Origin: JAFTYO01 sp045611785
GTDB taxonomy: Bacteria > Pseudomonadota > Alphaproteobacteria > RF32 > CAG-239
Direction: 5' to 3'
Length of the DNA stretch: 20,303 nucleotides
Assembly (NCBI GenBank): GCA_045611785.1
Contig: JAZKXV010000017.1
Location: forward strand, 1-20,303
Positions 14,057-20,303 of this stretch are shown here, piece by piece (positions within the stretch are counted from its first letter, which is position 1; the number at the start of each line of letters is the position of its first letter). Both the position numbers and the translations under genes were made by a program. The notes below the pieces were generated by a model. The model saw only the letters and a list, made by a program, of their open reading frames with translations, was not told the DNA's origin and made no database searches.

Positions 14057-14854
14057 ATGAAAAAAATTACAACGTTACTATCAGTTTTGGTTCTTAGTGC
14101 ATGTTCTTTTGCCGAGGTTGAAGATATTGTATCTAGCCGTAAGTATCCATTTAAAGTATGGCAAACAGAAAAAGTTTTTAGTTATGATAGAGCTACTGGG
14201 GAAGAATTTTTATCTGAAAGTAAAACTATTACAGAAGAAAAGCTTGAAACAGACGTGGTTCTTGTTACCCCTGTTGATCAAGTAATGGTTTCCAGCAAAA
14301 CATATAGAACAGATTTTTATAGTGTTGAAAATTTGAAAGTTAATAAAAATGCTGTTCTGAGCTCTACATTTTCACCTGTTATGATTAGAAAAGATAAAGA
14401 ATATCAGGCTTTTGGTGAAGTTGTATTAAATAATAAAAGATATATGTTGGTAAATCAGCCAAAAAGTAACGATATTTTACTTATCACAGCTGAGGGAGAA
14501 ATCTTTAATCGTATTGGCCGTATGATTGGTAATCGTATAGCTATTTTAGATATTAATTTTTCAGTTGAACCAGATGATGTGGTTATGATGCCGGTAATCA
14601 ATACAAGAACAGAAACATCAGAAGTATTAGATGGATATGAACTTGTGTATAACGGTATCAGAAACGACACAATGGTGTTTACATACAGACTTTTGGGCGA
14701 TATGGAAATGGTTGATGAATTCGTATTTCCTATTGAAACAGATATCGTAGATATCAATAACTTAAAAATTCAAGTGTTAGATGCAGGCCGTAAAAAGATT
14801 GAGTACATCATACTCGATGCAGATGCTTCAGGTCCTGCTGATTTTATGAGATAA
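14057..14854 (+). CDS. Lipoprotein of unknown function
   Basis: 265 residues. The N-terminus has two Lys, a hydrophobic core TLLSVLVL and a lipobox LSAC with Cys16, so it is exported and lipid-anchored. The rest looks mostly beta-stranded with alternating hydrophobic residues (VVLVTPVDQVMVSSKTYRT, KRYMLVNQPKSNDILLITAEG, DDVVMMPVINTRTETSEVLD) and a YELVYNGIRNDTMVFTYRLLG segment near the end. I do not recognise a named family. It is a single-gene unit between divergent prmA and the terminator shared with the Nudix gene. A purine-rich AAAGAGA lies about 10 nt before the ATG. Confidence 0.8.
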   Translation: MKKITTLLSVLVLSACSFAEVEDIVSSRKYPFKVWQTEKVFSYDRATGEEFLSESKTITEEKLETDVVLVTPVDQVMVSSKTYRTDFYSVENLKVNKNAVLSSTFSPVMIRKDKEYQAFGEVVLNNKRYMLVNQPKSNDILLITAEGEIFNRIGRMIGNRIAILDINFSVEPDDVVMMPVINTRTETSEVLDGYELVYNGIRNDTMVFTYRLLGDMEMVDEFVFPIETDIVDINNLKIQVLDAGRKKIEYIILDADASGPADFMR

Positions 14855-14875
14855 TAATCACATAATAAAAATAAG

Positions 14876-14894
14876 AACCGCCAGTGTGGCGGTT
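14876..14894. terminator. Bidirectional terminator between lipoprotein and Nudix genes
   Basis: An 8-bp GC-rich stem (aaccgcca at 14876-14883 with tggcggtt at 14887-14894) with a gtg loop is followed by ttgttttt on the plus strand. On the minus strand it is followed by ctta and then T-rich sequence. It lies between the convergent stops at 14854 and 14902. Confidence 0.85.
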
Positions 14895-14901
14895 TTTGTT
14901 T

Positions 14902-15420
14902 TTATTGATGTGTAACAATGTGTTCAATAATAGGATTCATATTTTTAAGTTTTTCTCTAAAAAACATCGGATAAGCCTCATACTCATCAAGTTTATCAAT
15001 AGGCAACCATTCCATGCGCTCATCTATGGTGTTGTTTAAAGTTTTGCTGCAGCTGTTTAATTGTTTGCTTCCACGAGATTTCATTAAAAAATAAAAAGTA
15101 ATTTCGTGGCATTCAAGACCTTTTAGCATACCGTCGTTGCGTTTAAAAAAGTTTTCTTGTACAAACGCTAGACGGTCAATTTCATAAGCGACACCAGTTT
15201 CCTCAAGCACTTCACGCTTAATTGCTTCTTCCGCTGTTTCGCCAAGTTCAATAGCTCCGCCGATGGAATAGTAGTAATTTTCTGAGTCGTTTGTGGCAAA
15301 TAATATAGAATTATCTTCTATAATTATGGCAGCGGCTCTTAACCTAAAGCGTTGATTACTCTTTGTTTGAAAACAAATATCGTTATTAATCGATTCTATT
15401 ATGTTTGAAATTTTGCTCAT
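14902..15420 (-). CDS. Nudix hydrolase
   Basis: 172 residues with a complete Nudix box: G55, E61, then REVLEETGV (69-77), matching GX5EX7REUXEEXGU. Such enzymes hydrolyse nucleoside diphosphates linked to another moiety, using Mg bound by the box glutamates; the substrate cannot be told. The segment FRLRAAAIIIEDNSILFATND (25-45) is the standard first strand, and ECHEITFYFLM (103-113) the later strand. A strong AAGGAGG lies 4 nt before the ATG. It stands alone, convergent with the lipoprotein gene. Low GC but otherwise ordinary. Confidence 0.9.
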   Translation of the reverse strand: MSKISNIIESINNDICFQTKSNQRFRLRAAAIIIEDNSILFATNDSENYYYSIGGAIELGETAEEAIKREVLEETGVAYEIDRLAFVQENFFKRNDGMLKGLECHEITFYFLMKSRGSKQLNSCSKTLNNTIDERMEWLPIDKLDEYEAYPMFFREKLKNMNPIIEHIVTHQ

Positions 15421-15507
15421 TACCCCTCCTTGTTTGATAAAAAACAGATTAATATTATGAGAATAAACAAATATTGCAAGAGATAAAAACTTCCATAATA
15501 AAAAATA

Positions 15508-15538
15508 TTTACCTTTGTGATATATTGTGATATATAAT
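15508..15538 (+). promoter_or_regulatory. Candidate promoter with duplicated tgtgatata boxes
   Basis: The segment has tandem tgtgatata copies (15516-15524 and 15526-15534 within a tgtgatatattgtgatatataat run). The second copy contains TATAAT (15533-15538). TTTACC (15508-15513) is a weak -35 at 19 bp. The gene start at 15608 is 70 bp downstream. The first copy contains the same 12-mer as the promoter candidate at 6443-6454. Confidence 0.35.
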
Positions 15539-15595
15539 TATTAATGTAATGAACAAATTATCTTAAGGCTTTTTTACCATTAATTGAGGGTATAC

Positions 15596-15601
15596 AAGGA
15601 A
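15596..15601 (+). promoter_or_regulatory. Shine-Dalgarno site fixing the zincin start
   Basis: AAGGAA lies 6 nt before the ATG at 15608 and downstream of the in-frame TTG at 15584, so the ATG is the likely start. Confidence 0.75.
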
Positions 15602-15607
15602 ATAACA

Positions 15608-16684
15608 ATGAGTAATTTAGATAATGAACAAAATACTCAATTTATGGATGTTGCTGACTATGAACGTCTTTTAGCGTATAGTAAAATAGTTATAAATCCT
15701 GAAACAGGATTAGTCGTTTTTGAGCCACTTAAAGGTTTTGAAGAACTTATTTCCAATTTGGTCGAAAAAAATAATTTGAAAAGTTTATCAATGCAACAAT
15801 TTAAGGAACTTGATTATAAATATCGACCAATGTACCAAGCAAAGAAAAAAATAAGAGAAAAAAACATTAAAGATTTTGAGGAGATGTCCGTAGATGAAGT
15901 GGCAAAACTTCCATTAGATCGCAAGATTGAGTATGTTGAATCTCTTTTTTTTATAGGGCAGACAAAGAAAGAGTTATTTGAGACTTGTACTAATAGTGGT
16001 GAAAAACTAAAAGCTCTTTTACATAATATTACTTTTCCGAAAGAATTTTGGGAAAATGAAGAAAAATTAGCCGGACGTTTTGCTAATCTTGTAAGTCAAG
16101 ATCATAAAATTGTTAATAATATGAAAAATTGGCATAATATAAGTTTAGATGAGAAAAAAGCTACTATAGCTGAAACAGCCAAGATCATAGAATATATATA
16201 TGGAAGTTCGTTAGAAATTGGTTTTTATACATCTGAAGAATATAGAAAGAAAAATAATCTGAAAGAAGATGTGCCGGTTTATGGCGCTTATGCATCTAAA
16301 GGTAAAATATTTTTCAATGCCGATAGATTGGCCGATGATAATTTTATGGGCGTTTCCGTATTGTTTCATGAGTTTATGCATAAAAGACAAAGTGAGGCAG
16401 ATTTTGAAAATCAGATTGTAAACCGGTTGTTTAAGACAGCTGTATATAATGCTTTTACTTATGAGCAACAAAACATAGACCCCGCATCGTATGAATATGG
16501 CGATTTTTATTCCATAATTCCTCAAGAAGTTCATGCATATGGTATGCAAAAGTTTGTTGAATCAAAAATCATTGAAAAAACAGGAATAGAAAAAACACAA
16601 GAGACAGCATCAAAAACTATACGGCAAATACATGAAAAATCTTTTGCAGTAGCGGCAATAGCAAGATATAAATCTAAACAATAA
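15608..16684 (+). CDS. HExxH zinc metallopeptidase-like protein, no signal peptide
   Basis: 358 residues, mostly helical and lysine/glutamate rich. The catalytic core of a zincin is visible: VLFHEFMHKRQ with H254-E255-x-x-H258, preceded by a KGKIFFNADRL strand (231-241). About 49 residues later, IIPQEVHAYGMQ (303-313) offers Glu307 as the third zinc ligand in a P-x-E-x-x-AY context. This glutamate-zincin arrangement is shared by several families, including peptidase domains of phage heads and of bacterial toxins; I cannot place it in a named family. The N-terminal 190 residues show no recognisable domain. There is no signal peptide or membrane segment, so it is cytoplasmic or leaves by a non-Sec route. 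It is a single gene with its own promoter, convergent with the MFS gene 25 bp away. Confidence 0.7.
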   Translation: MSNLDNEQNTQFMDVADYERLLAYSKIVINPETGLVVFEPLKGFEELISNLVEKNNLKSLSMQQFKELDYKYRPMYQAKKKIREKNIKDFEEMSVDEVAKLPLDRKIEYVESLFFIGQTKKELFETCTNSGEKLKALLHNITFPKEFWENEEKLAGRFANLVSQDHKIVNNMKNWHNISLDEKKATIAETAKIIEYIYGSSLEIGFYTSEEYRKKNNLKEDVPVYGAYASKGKIFFNADRLADDNFMGVSVLFHEFMHKRQSEADFENQIVNRLFKTAVYNAFTYEQQNIDPASYEYGDFYSIIPQEVHAYGMQKFVESKIIEKTGIEKTQETASKTIRQIHEKSFAVAAIARYKSKQ

Positions 16685-16709
16685 AATACTGTGATTTAAG
16701 GTTGATACA

Positions 16710-17900
16710 CTAGGTATTAGCTAAGGTTATTTTGTTGCAGAGTCTGACACTAAAATAGCTCATAATCATTAAAACTATTCCTAAAAATAAGATAAGGTAT
16801 TTTATTGCTTCAAAGTTTTGCAGTAAGGCTATTATAATTAAAAAACCAAAGCCCAATATTCTGCCTAAACATAAGAAAAACTCTCGCAAAGCAAGGTATT
16901 CTTCTCTATAACGTAATGAAATAAATTTATCTTGAGAAATTTTATATACGTTTATTTCAATTATGGTATTTGATATTTGCCAAGCGCTTGCATAAATTAA
17001 GTTGTAAACAATAAACGAGAATTTGGTTGTATCAAATACAAAATATAATATAGCAAGTAGAGTCATAATACTACACATCCAAATCAGCGGAGCAAATTGT
17101 TTAAATTTGCAATATTTTCCCAATATCATGTTAACAAGTACGGTACAAATTGCAAAAATCGAGGTAAAAATGCCGAGATTGAGATTTGTTTTGAATATGT
17201 GTAAAATATATAGAACAATTAAAATATCTAAAACATTTGAAGAAAATCCACGTAATATTTCAACACATAAAGATAATTTGATGTTTGTTTTTTTTATGGC
17301 TAAAGCCGATAATAACCAAAAATTAAAAGGTCTTTCTTGTTTTTTTTGAATTGAAACAAAGTTTGATAAAATAAATTCCAGTATAGCTAACACCAATACA
17401 AAAATTATTGCGTTCATAAAAGAGTCTATAGTTATCAACCAACCGAAAAATATAGGGGTTATAATTTTTATAATACCGGTAAGTCCGGATTTATATCCGT
17501 TGAATTTTATAAGTTGACCACCATCGGCAATTTGTGAGATAAGAACATTTTGCGGAAACCAATAACATATTTTTTCAAATCCTAAAATCAGGCCTAAAAG
17601 CCAAATATGCTCTATGGATTTTTCTTTAAGATAAATAATGAAGAGAAGTAATATAGCATTTATGATAAAGCTAAGGTTATAAATAAATTTCTTTTTAGCG
17701 CTTTTTACCAAAGGGCCAATAAGCACAAAACCTATCATGCAGATAAAATATGTCAGGGCATAAAAGATAGCTGCGGGAACAATGTTGTTGTTAGTTATGT
17801 TTAAGAAATAAGCAACCAAAAATGTTGATATAAATAAATCAATGGTAGAGTGTATGGTGTTAATGGCAATTAAAAGCCAAGAATTTAAGCTAAGTTTCAT
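16710..17900 (-). CDS. Major facilitator superfamily transporter
   Basis: 396 residues of strongly hydrophobic sequence with about twelve predicted membrane helices in two halves, split by a polar loop (SIQKKQERPFNF, about 183-194). A basic cytoplasmic loop between helices 2 and 3 (GPLVKSAKKKF, 62-72) is where MFS proteins carry their motif A, and FNGYKSGLTGIIKIITPIFFGW (133-154) resembles helices 4-5 of this superfamily. The substrate is unknown. AGGAGAG precedes the ATG at 5 nt or less. GC is about 27% in the lines sampled, lower than the housekeeping genes. The gene is alone on its strand here, with a terminator upstream that closes the preceding gene. Confidence 0.8.
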   Translation of the reverse strand: MKLSLNSWLLIAINTIHSTIDLFISTFLVAYFLNITNNNIVPAAIFYALTYFICMIGFVLIGPLVKSAKKKFIYNLSFIINAILLLFIIYLKEKSIEHIWLLGLILGFEKICYWFPQNVLISQIADGGQLIKFNGYKSGLTGIIKIITPIFFGWLITIDSFMNAIIFVLVLAILEFILSNFVSIQKKQERPFNFWLLSALAIKKTNIKLSLCVEILRGFSSNVLDILIVLYILHIFKTNLNLGIFTSIFAICTVLVNMILGKYCKFKQFAPLIWMCSIMTLLAILYFVFDTTKFSFIVYNLIYASAWQISNTIIEINVYKISQDKFISLRYREEYLALREFFLCLGRILGFGFLIIIALLQNFEAIKYLILFLGIVLMIMSYFSVRLCNKITLANT

Positions 17901-17966
17901 TATTCTCTCCTATTATAAGGTTAGGAGAAATAACAAAAGATAATTAATTTTTTATTTAGTTTATAT

Positions 17967-18001
17967 AAAAAGCCAGTAGTTTTTAAAACCACTGGCTTTT
18001 T
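17967..18001 (-). terminator. Terminator of the orphan gene at 18038
   Basis: Stem aaaaagccagt (17967-17977) pairs with actggcttttt (17991-18001); one a/c mismatch and a few A-T pairs extend it towards the loop. On the minus strand the stem is followed by a T run and AT-rich sequence. It sits 37 bp beyond the stop at 18038 and before the MFS gene. Confidence 0.85.
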
Positions 18002-18037
18002 TGAGATTTACAATTAAAACTACTGTTTTATTGGAAT

Positions 18038-18934
18038 TTACAATTCAGTTCTTTGCCAACTTGTGATATAGATGTTGGGGAAAGACACTCTCGGATTAAG
18101 CTTTACAAACTCTTCAAGTGTCATATAAATAGACACATAAAGTTTTTTTGCAATAGTGTTGTTTCCGGCAACATCTACTTCTGCTTCACTGTCTAAAGCA
18201 AAGTTTGTGGATTTTCCGTTTTTTGCTATACGGATTACATCGATGTGGCAACTGTGAACAATCGGTTTTAATTTAGAATCAGGATCGTGCAAAAACTCGT
18301 TAGCAAGGCGACAAGTTGAAAATGTCGGCAGATAGGCATCATATTTCGGATATTGGGTCTGTCCCCATTCCTTAATGATTTTTTTTGCTTGGGTTCTGCT
18401 AACATCGTTGATTTTTAGCGGCTTGAAAAACAAAATCTCAACCCGACTATTCGGTTTGGGAAGTAAGTTTGCAAGACCTACGGCTTGATTCTTGTTGAAA
18501 ACAACTTTCAAGTTTTCATCAACATAGCAAAGTTGCTTGGCACCAATTCTTTTGCGATATCCGACTTGAGATGCTTTCCAAATCAGGTACTCACGGAAGT
18601 TGGGCAGAAGGTTGTTCTCAAAAGATATCCATGTTTGGTCTGCTTTATGCAAAATTTCTTTACATAATTCTGCCGGCAAAGCACGCCATCCCATGGGATA
18701 ACGGTTCCAAAACATTGCGATGTTCTTAATAAGCAAGCGCCTAATCATTTTGTATACGCCCTTGTTAGGGAACTCTTCACGATGATCAAACCACATGTTT
18801 TGTATCAACTGATACAATGTCTCACTGTTTTGAAAGATTGTTTGTGTTCCAACTTTTGAGTCACACCATTCGTTCACACAGCTCAAATCGTTTGTCCAAA
18901 CTCTGAGCAATTCTCTAAATTCGTCTTTTCTCAT
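18038..18934 (-). CDS. Hypothetical protein, orphan of higher GC than its neighbours
   Basis: 298 residues, not recognised. No signal peptide or membrane helix is visible. The N-terminal half is helical and rich in Trp, Arg and Lys (MIRRLLIKNIAMFWNRYPMG at 63-82; PNFREYLIWKASQVGYRKR at 111-129). The C-terminal half looks like alternating strands (RVEILFFKPLKI, CHIDVIRIAKNGKS, KKLYVSIYMTLEEFVKLNP). Cysteines are scattered without a metal-binding pattern. GC is about 40-45% in the lines sampled against about 27% for the genes on both sides. No Shine-Dalgarno is visible before the ATG: the upstream minus-strand sequence is T- and C-rich. It has its own terminator and 212 bp of non-coding sequence upstream. 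Cytoplasmic location is the default inference. Confidence 0.7.
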   Translation of the reverse strand: MRKDEFRELLRVWTNDLSCVNEWCDSKVGTQTIFQNSETLYQLIQNMWFDHREEFPNKGVYKMIRRLLIKNIAMFWNRYPMGWRALPAELCKEILHKADQTWISFENNLLPNFREYLIWKASQVGYRKRIGAKQLCYVDENLKVVFNKNQAVGLANLLPKPNSRVEILFFKPLKINDVSRTQAKKIIKEWGQTQYPKYDAYLPTFSTCRLANEFLHDPDSKLKPIVHSCHIDVIRIAKNGKSTNFALDSEAEVDVAGNNTIAKKLYVSIYMTLEEFVKLNPRVSFPNIYITSWQRTEL

Positions 18935-19146
18935 AATGGGGATAAAAATTTAATGATATAACAATAAAATATTTCGTTCATAATATGACAAAAAAACGAG
19001 AAAATCAATTAAAATTTTAGATTTTTTTAAGAAAGATTATAGGCTCAGTTGTTAAATGCAAAAAGTCACTCATAAAGAGTTTTTTTAATATAATAGAGAG
19101 GTGTTCTTCTATTACAAGATAGTTGTCATCTGATTTAGATGTTCTG
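18935..19146. other. 212-bp AT-rich intergenic interval
   Basis: This gap between two minus-strand genes holds no open frame of note. A short imperfect hairpin (actc/gagt with flanking A and T runs, about 19057-19087) could be a weak terminator for the DUF3137 gene, and the promoter of the gene at 18934 must lie here, but neither is clear. Confidence 0.4.
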
Positions 19147-20277
19147 TTATTTTAAAGCGTCTATAATGGAAGTAATGCTCTGAAGTTGATTAATAACATC
19201 TTTTACTTTTTCCTCACTTATATTTGCTTCAAACAATGATGAGGTTTCAAACATATCTTTTTTGGTATGTATAGCAATAATCAACTTATTTTTATTAAAG
19301 CCAAAATCAATATAATTAGAATGGAAAAGACATTTTATGTTGTTGATTTTTTCCATTAGCATTGGCGTTAAAATATGTTTGGCTTCATTTGGGTTCTCAG
19401 CCATAATTTTCCACTTTTTATTAAAACAGGTATCATTAAGAGTTATGTTTTTATTAGCCGTTGTCTTAATTTGATCAGTTTTACGTATTTTTTTGATAAT
19501 GAGAAACAGTAAATTGTAATTAATAAATAGTATGGTAAGCAATAAAATTAAGCCGATATCTTTTATTAAAGAGGTAATTATAGCAAAGTTGATTAAAAAA
19601 AAGATGAACAGACCTATTAATATTTCAAATTTTTGGCAGAAGTGGCTAAAGAAGTTAGTGCAAAAAAAATTAATATTTCCCCGATTTTTAACAATGGTTT
19701 TTCCTTTAAATTTTTTCTTAAAGTCAAGAGAAATCAGCACACCTTTAAAAATATAAACAGGTAATTCAGTGTTAAAACGCAATCGTCTCATAGAGCCTAA
19801 GCAGTTAATATGGTTACTTAATTCTGTTTCAGCAACACTGATGTGTATACCTTTATGATGCCCCATAAATGAATCAGATATTTTAATGGTATCAAAAGGT
19901 TTAAAAATTTCCGACTGTTCAACAGCATTTTTAGATACAGCATGGTGATTATATCTAAAATTTCCCCCAAAAGATAAAACCTTATCCAAGACAGCTTGCT
20001 TGGTTTTTTGTTTATATGATTTAAGAGTTGAACGGCAAAAATAAAAACAAATTAAACTAATGACGGCAAAAAACTTAGTAAGAATCTCGTTAAATGCTTC
20101 AGTATATTTAATGCTTATCATTGTTAAAAAAATAAAAATAATATATGATAAAACAGCTACCCCAAATTTTTTTAAATAGATTTTCCTAACAGGTTCTAGT
20201 TGTTCATGTATGCATTTTAAATTTTTATTATAAAAATCTGTAAATTTTTTCTGAATTTCATAATTTTCTTGTGTCAT
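19147..20277 (-). CDS. DUF3137-family membrane protein
   Basis: 376 residues. DUF3137 features visible: the N-terminal LEPVRKIYLKKFG (27-39), two membrane helices (about 38-58 and 66-82), KGVLISLDFKKKFKGKTIV (178-196), then CFNKKWKIMAENPNEAKHILTPMLMEKI (284-311) and a terminal IIAIHTKKDMFE block (333-344). Function of the family is unknown. Members I recall are about 320 residues and pass straight from the GKT strand to the FEKxF...ILTP block. Here about 80 residues with two more hydrophobic helices (about 216-236 and 240-262) intervene. AAGG precedes the ATG by 7 nt. GC is about 27%. The gene lies near the right edge; only 26 bases upstream are seen. Confidence 0.75.
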   Translation of the reverse strand: MTQENYEIQKKFTDFYNKNLKCIHEQLEPVRKIYLKKFGVAVLSYIIFIFLTMISIKYTEAFNEILTKFFAVISLICFYFCRSTLKSYKQKTKQAVLDKVLSFGGNFRYNHHAVSKNAVEQSEIFKPFDTIKISDSFMGHHKGIHISVAETELSNHINCLGSMRRLRFNTELPVYIFKGVLISLDFKKKFKGKTIVKNRGNINFFCTNFFSHFCQKFEILIGLFIFFLINFAIITSLIKDIGLILLLTILFINYNLLFLIIKKIRKTDQIKTTANKNITLNDTCFNKKWKIMAENPNEAKHILTPMLMEKINNIKCLFHSNYIDFGFNKNKLIIAIHTKKDMFETSSLFEANISEEKVKDVINQLQSITSIIDALK

Positions 20278-20303
20278 TATTATACCTTGAAAGTAAGCCT
20301 ATA

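Noticed and set aside
18000..18045. Two similar tttacaatt segments near the stop of the gene at 18038
   Set aside because: Imperfect and short in AT-rich DNA; likely chance or a small local duplication without function.
19050..19090. Short hairpin actc-ataaa-gagt flanked by A and T runs
   Set aside because: Only four paired bases before a three-base bulge; too weak to call as a terminator on its own.

Overview
The window is AT-rich DNA from a Gram-negative bacterium, most likely an uncultured, host- or gut-associated alphaproteobacterium. This rests on the ruvA-ruvB-ybgC order, the prmA-pepP pair, an OprB-type porin, lipoproteins, and long cysteine-rich modular proteins of a kind I associate with AT-rich gut alphaproteobacteria. 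The taxonomic call is inference. Genes are densely packed, no gene-free stretch exceeds 300 bases, and I found no tRNA, rRNA, CRISPR array or recognisable transposase.

Layout. (1) 1-2507: two convergent cysteine-rich repeat-protein genes share a terminator hairpin. The plus-strand gene runs in from the left edge. The minus-strand gene looks truncated at its 5' end and begins inside a palindromic REP/MITE-like element (2401-2507). A perfect inverted repeat of at least 119 bp (1-119 and 1811-1929) lies in the same reading frame in both genes, so recombination across it would exchange their C-terminal parts. (2) 2548-6332, minus strand: a four-gene operon of a retropepsin-like lipoprotein, an inactive-transglutaminase/7TM protein, a RimK-like ATP-grasp ligase and a cyclophilin, ending in a hairpin terminator. 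The first three are a recurring proteobacterial gene set. (3) 6477-8610: an exported protein with a papain-like Cys/His arrangement, convergent with an OprB-type porin gene. (4) 8765-10919: ruvA, ruvB and ybgC. (5) 10935-13965, minus strand: prmA, pepP and an exported thioredoxin-fold protein. (6) 14057-16684: an orphan lipoprotein, a Nudix hydrolase and a leaderless HExxH zincin. (7) 16710-20277, minus strand: an MFS transporter, an orphan of higher GC than its neighbours, and a DUF3137 protein with an inserted pair of membrane helices.

How the genes fit together: regions 4 and 5 are mostly housekeeping (branch migration, thioester hydrolysis, L11 methylation, X-Pro peptide cleavage). Regions 1-3 are envelope or surface functions, with a possible DNA-rearrangement system in region 1 and a periplasm/membrane/cytoplasm peptide-modification pathway in region 2. 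Several genes have TTG-extended reading frames whose real starts are downstream ATGs supported by Shine-Dalgarno sites or signal peptides; the coordinates given use those ATGs.
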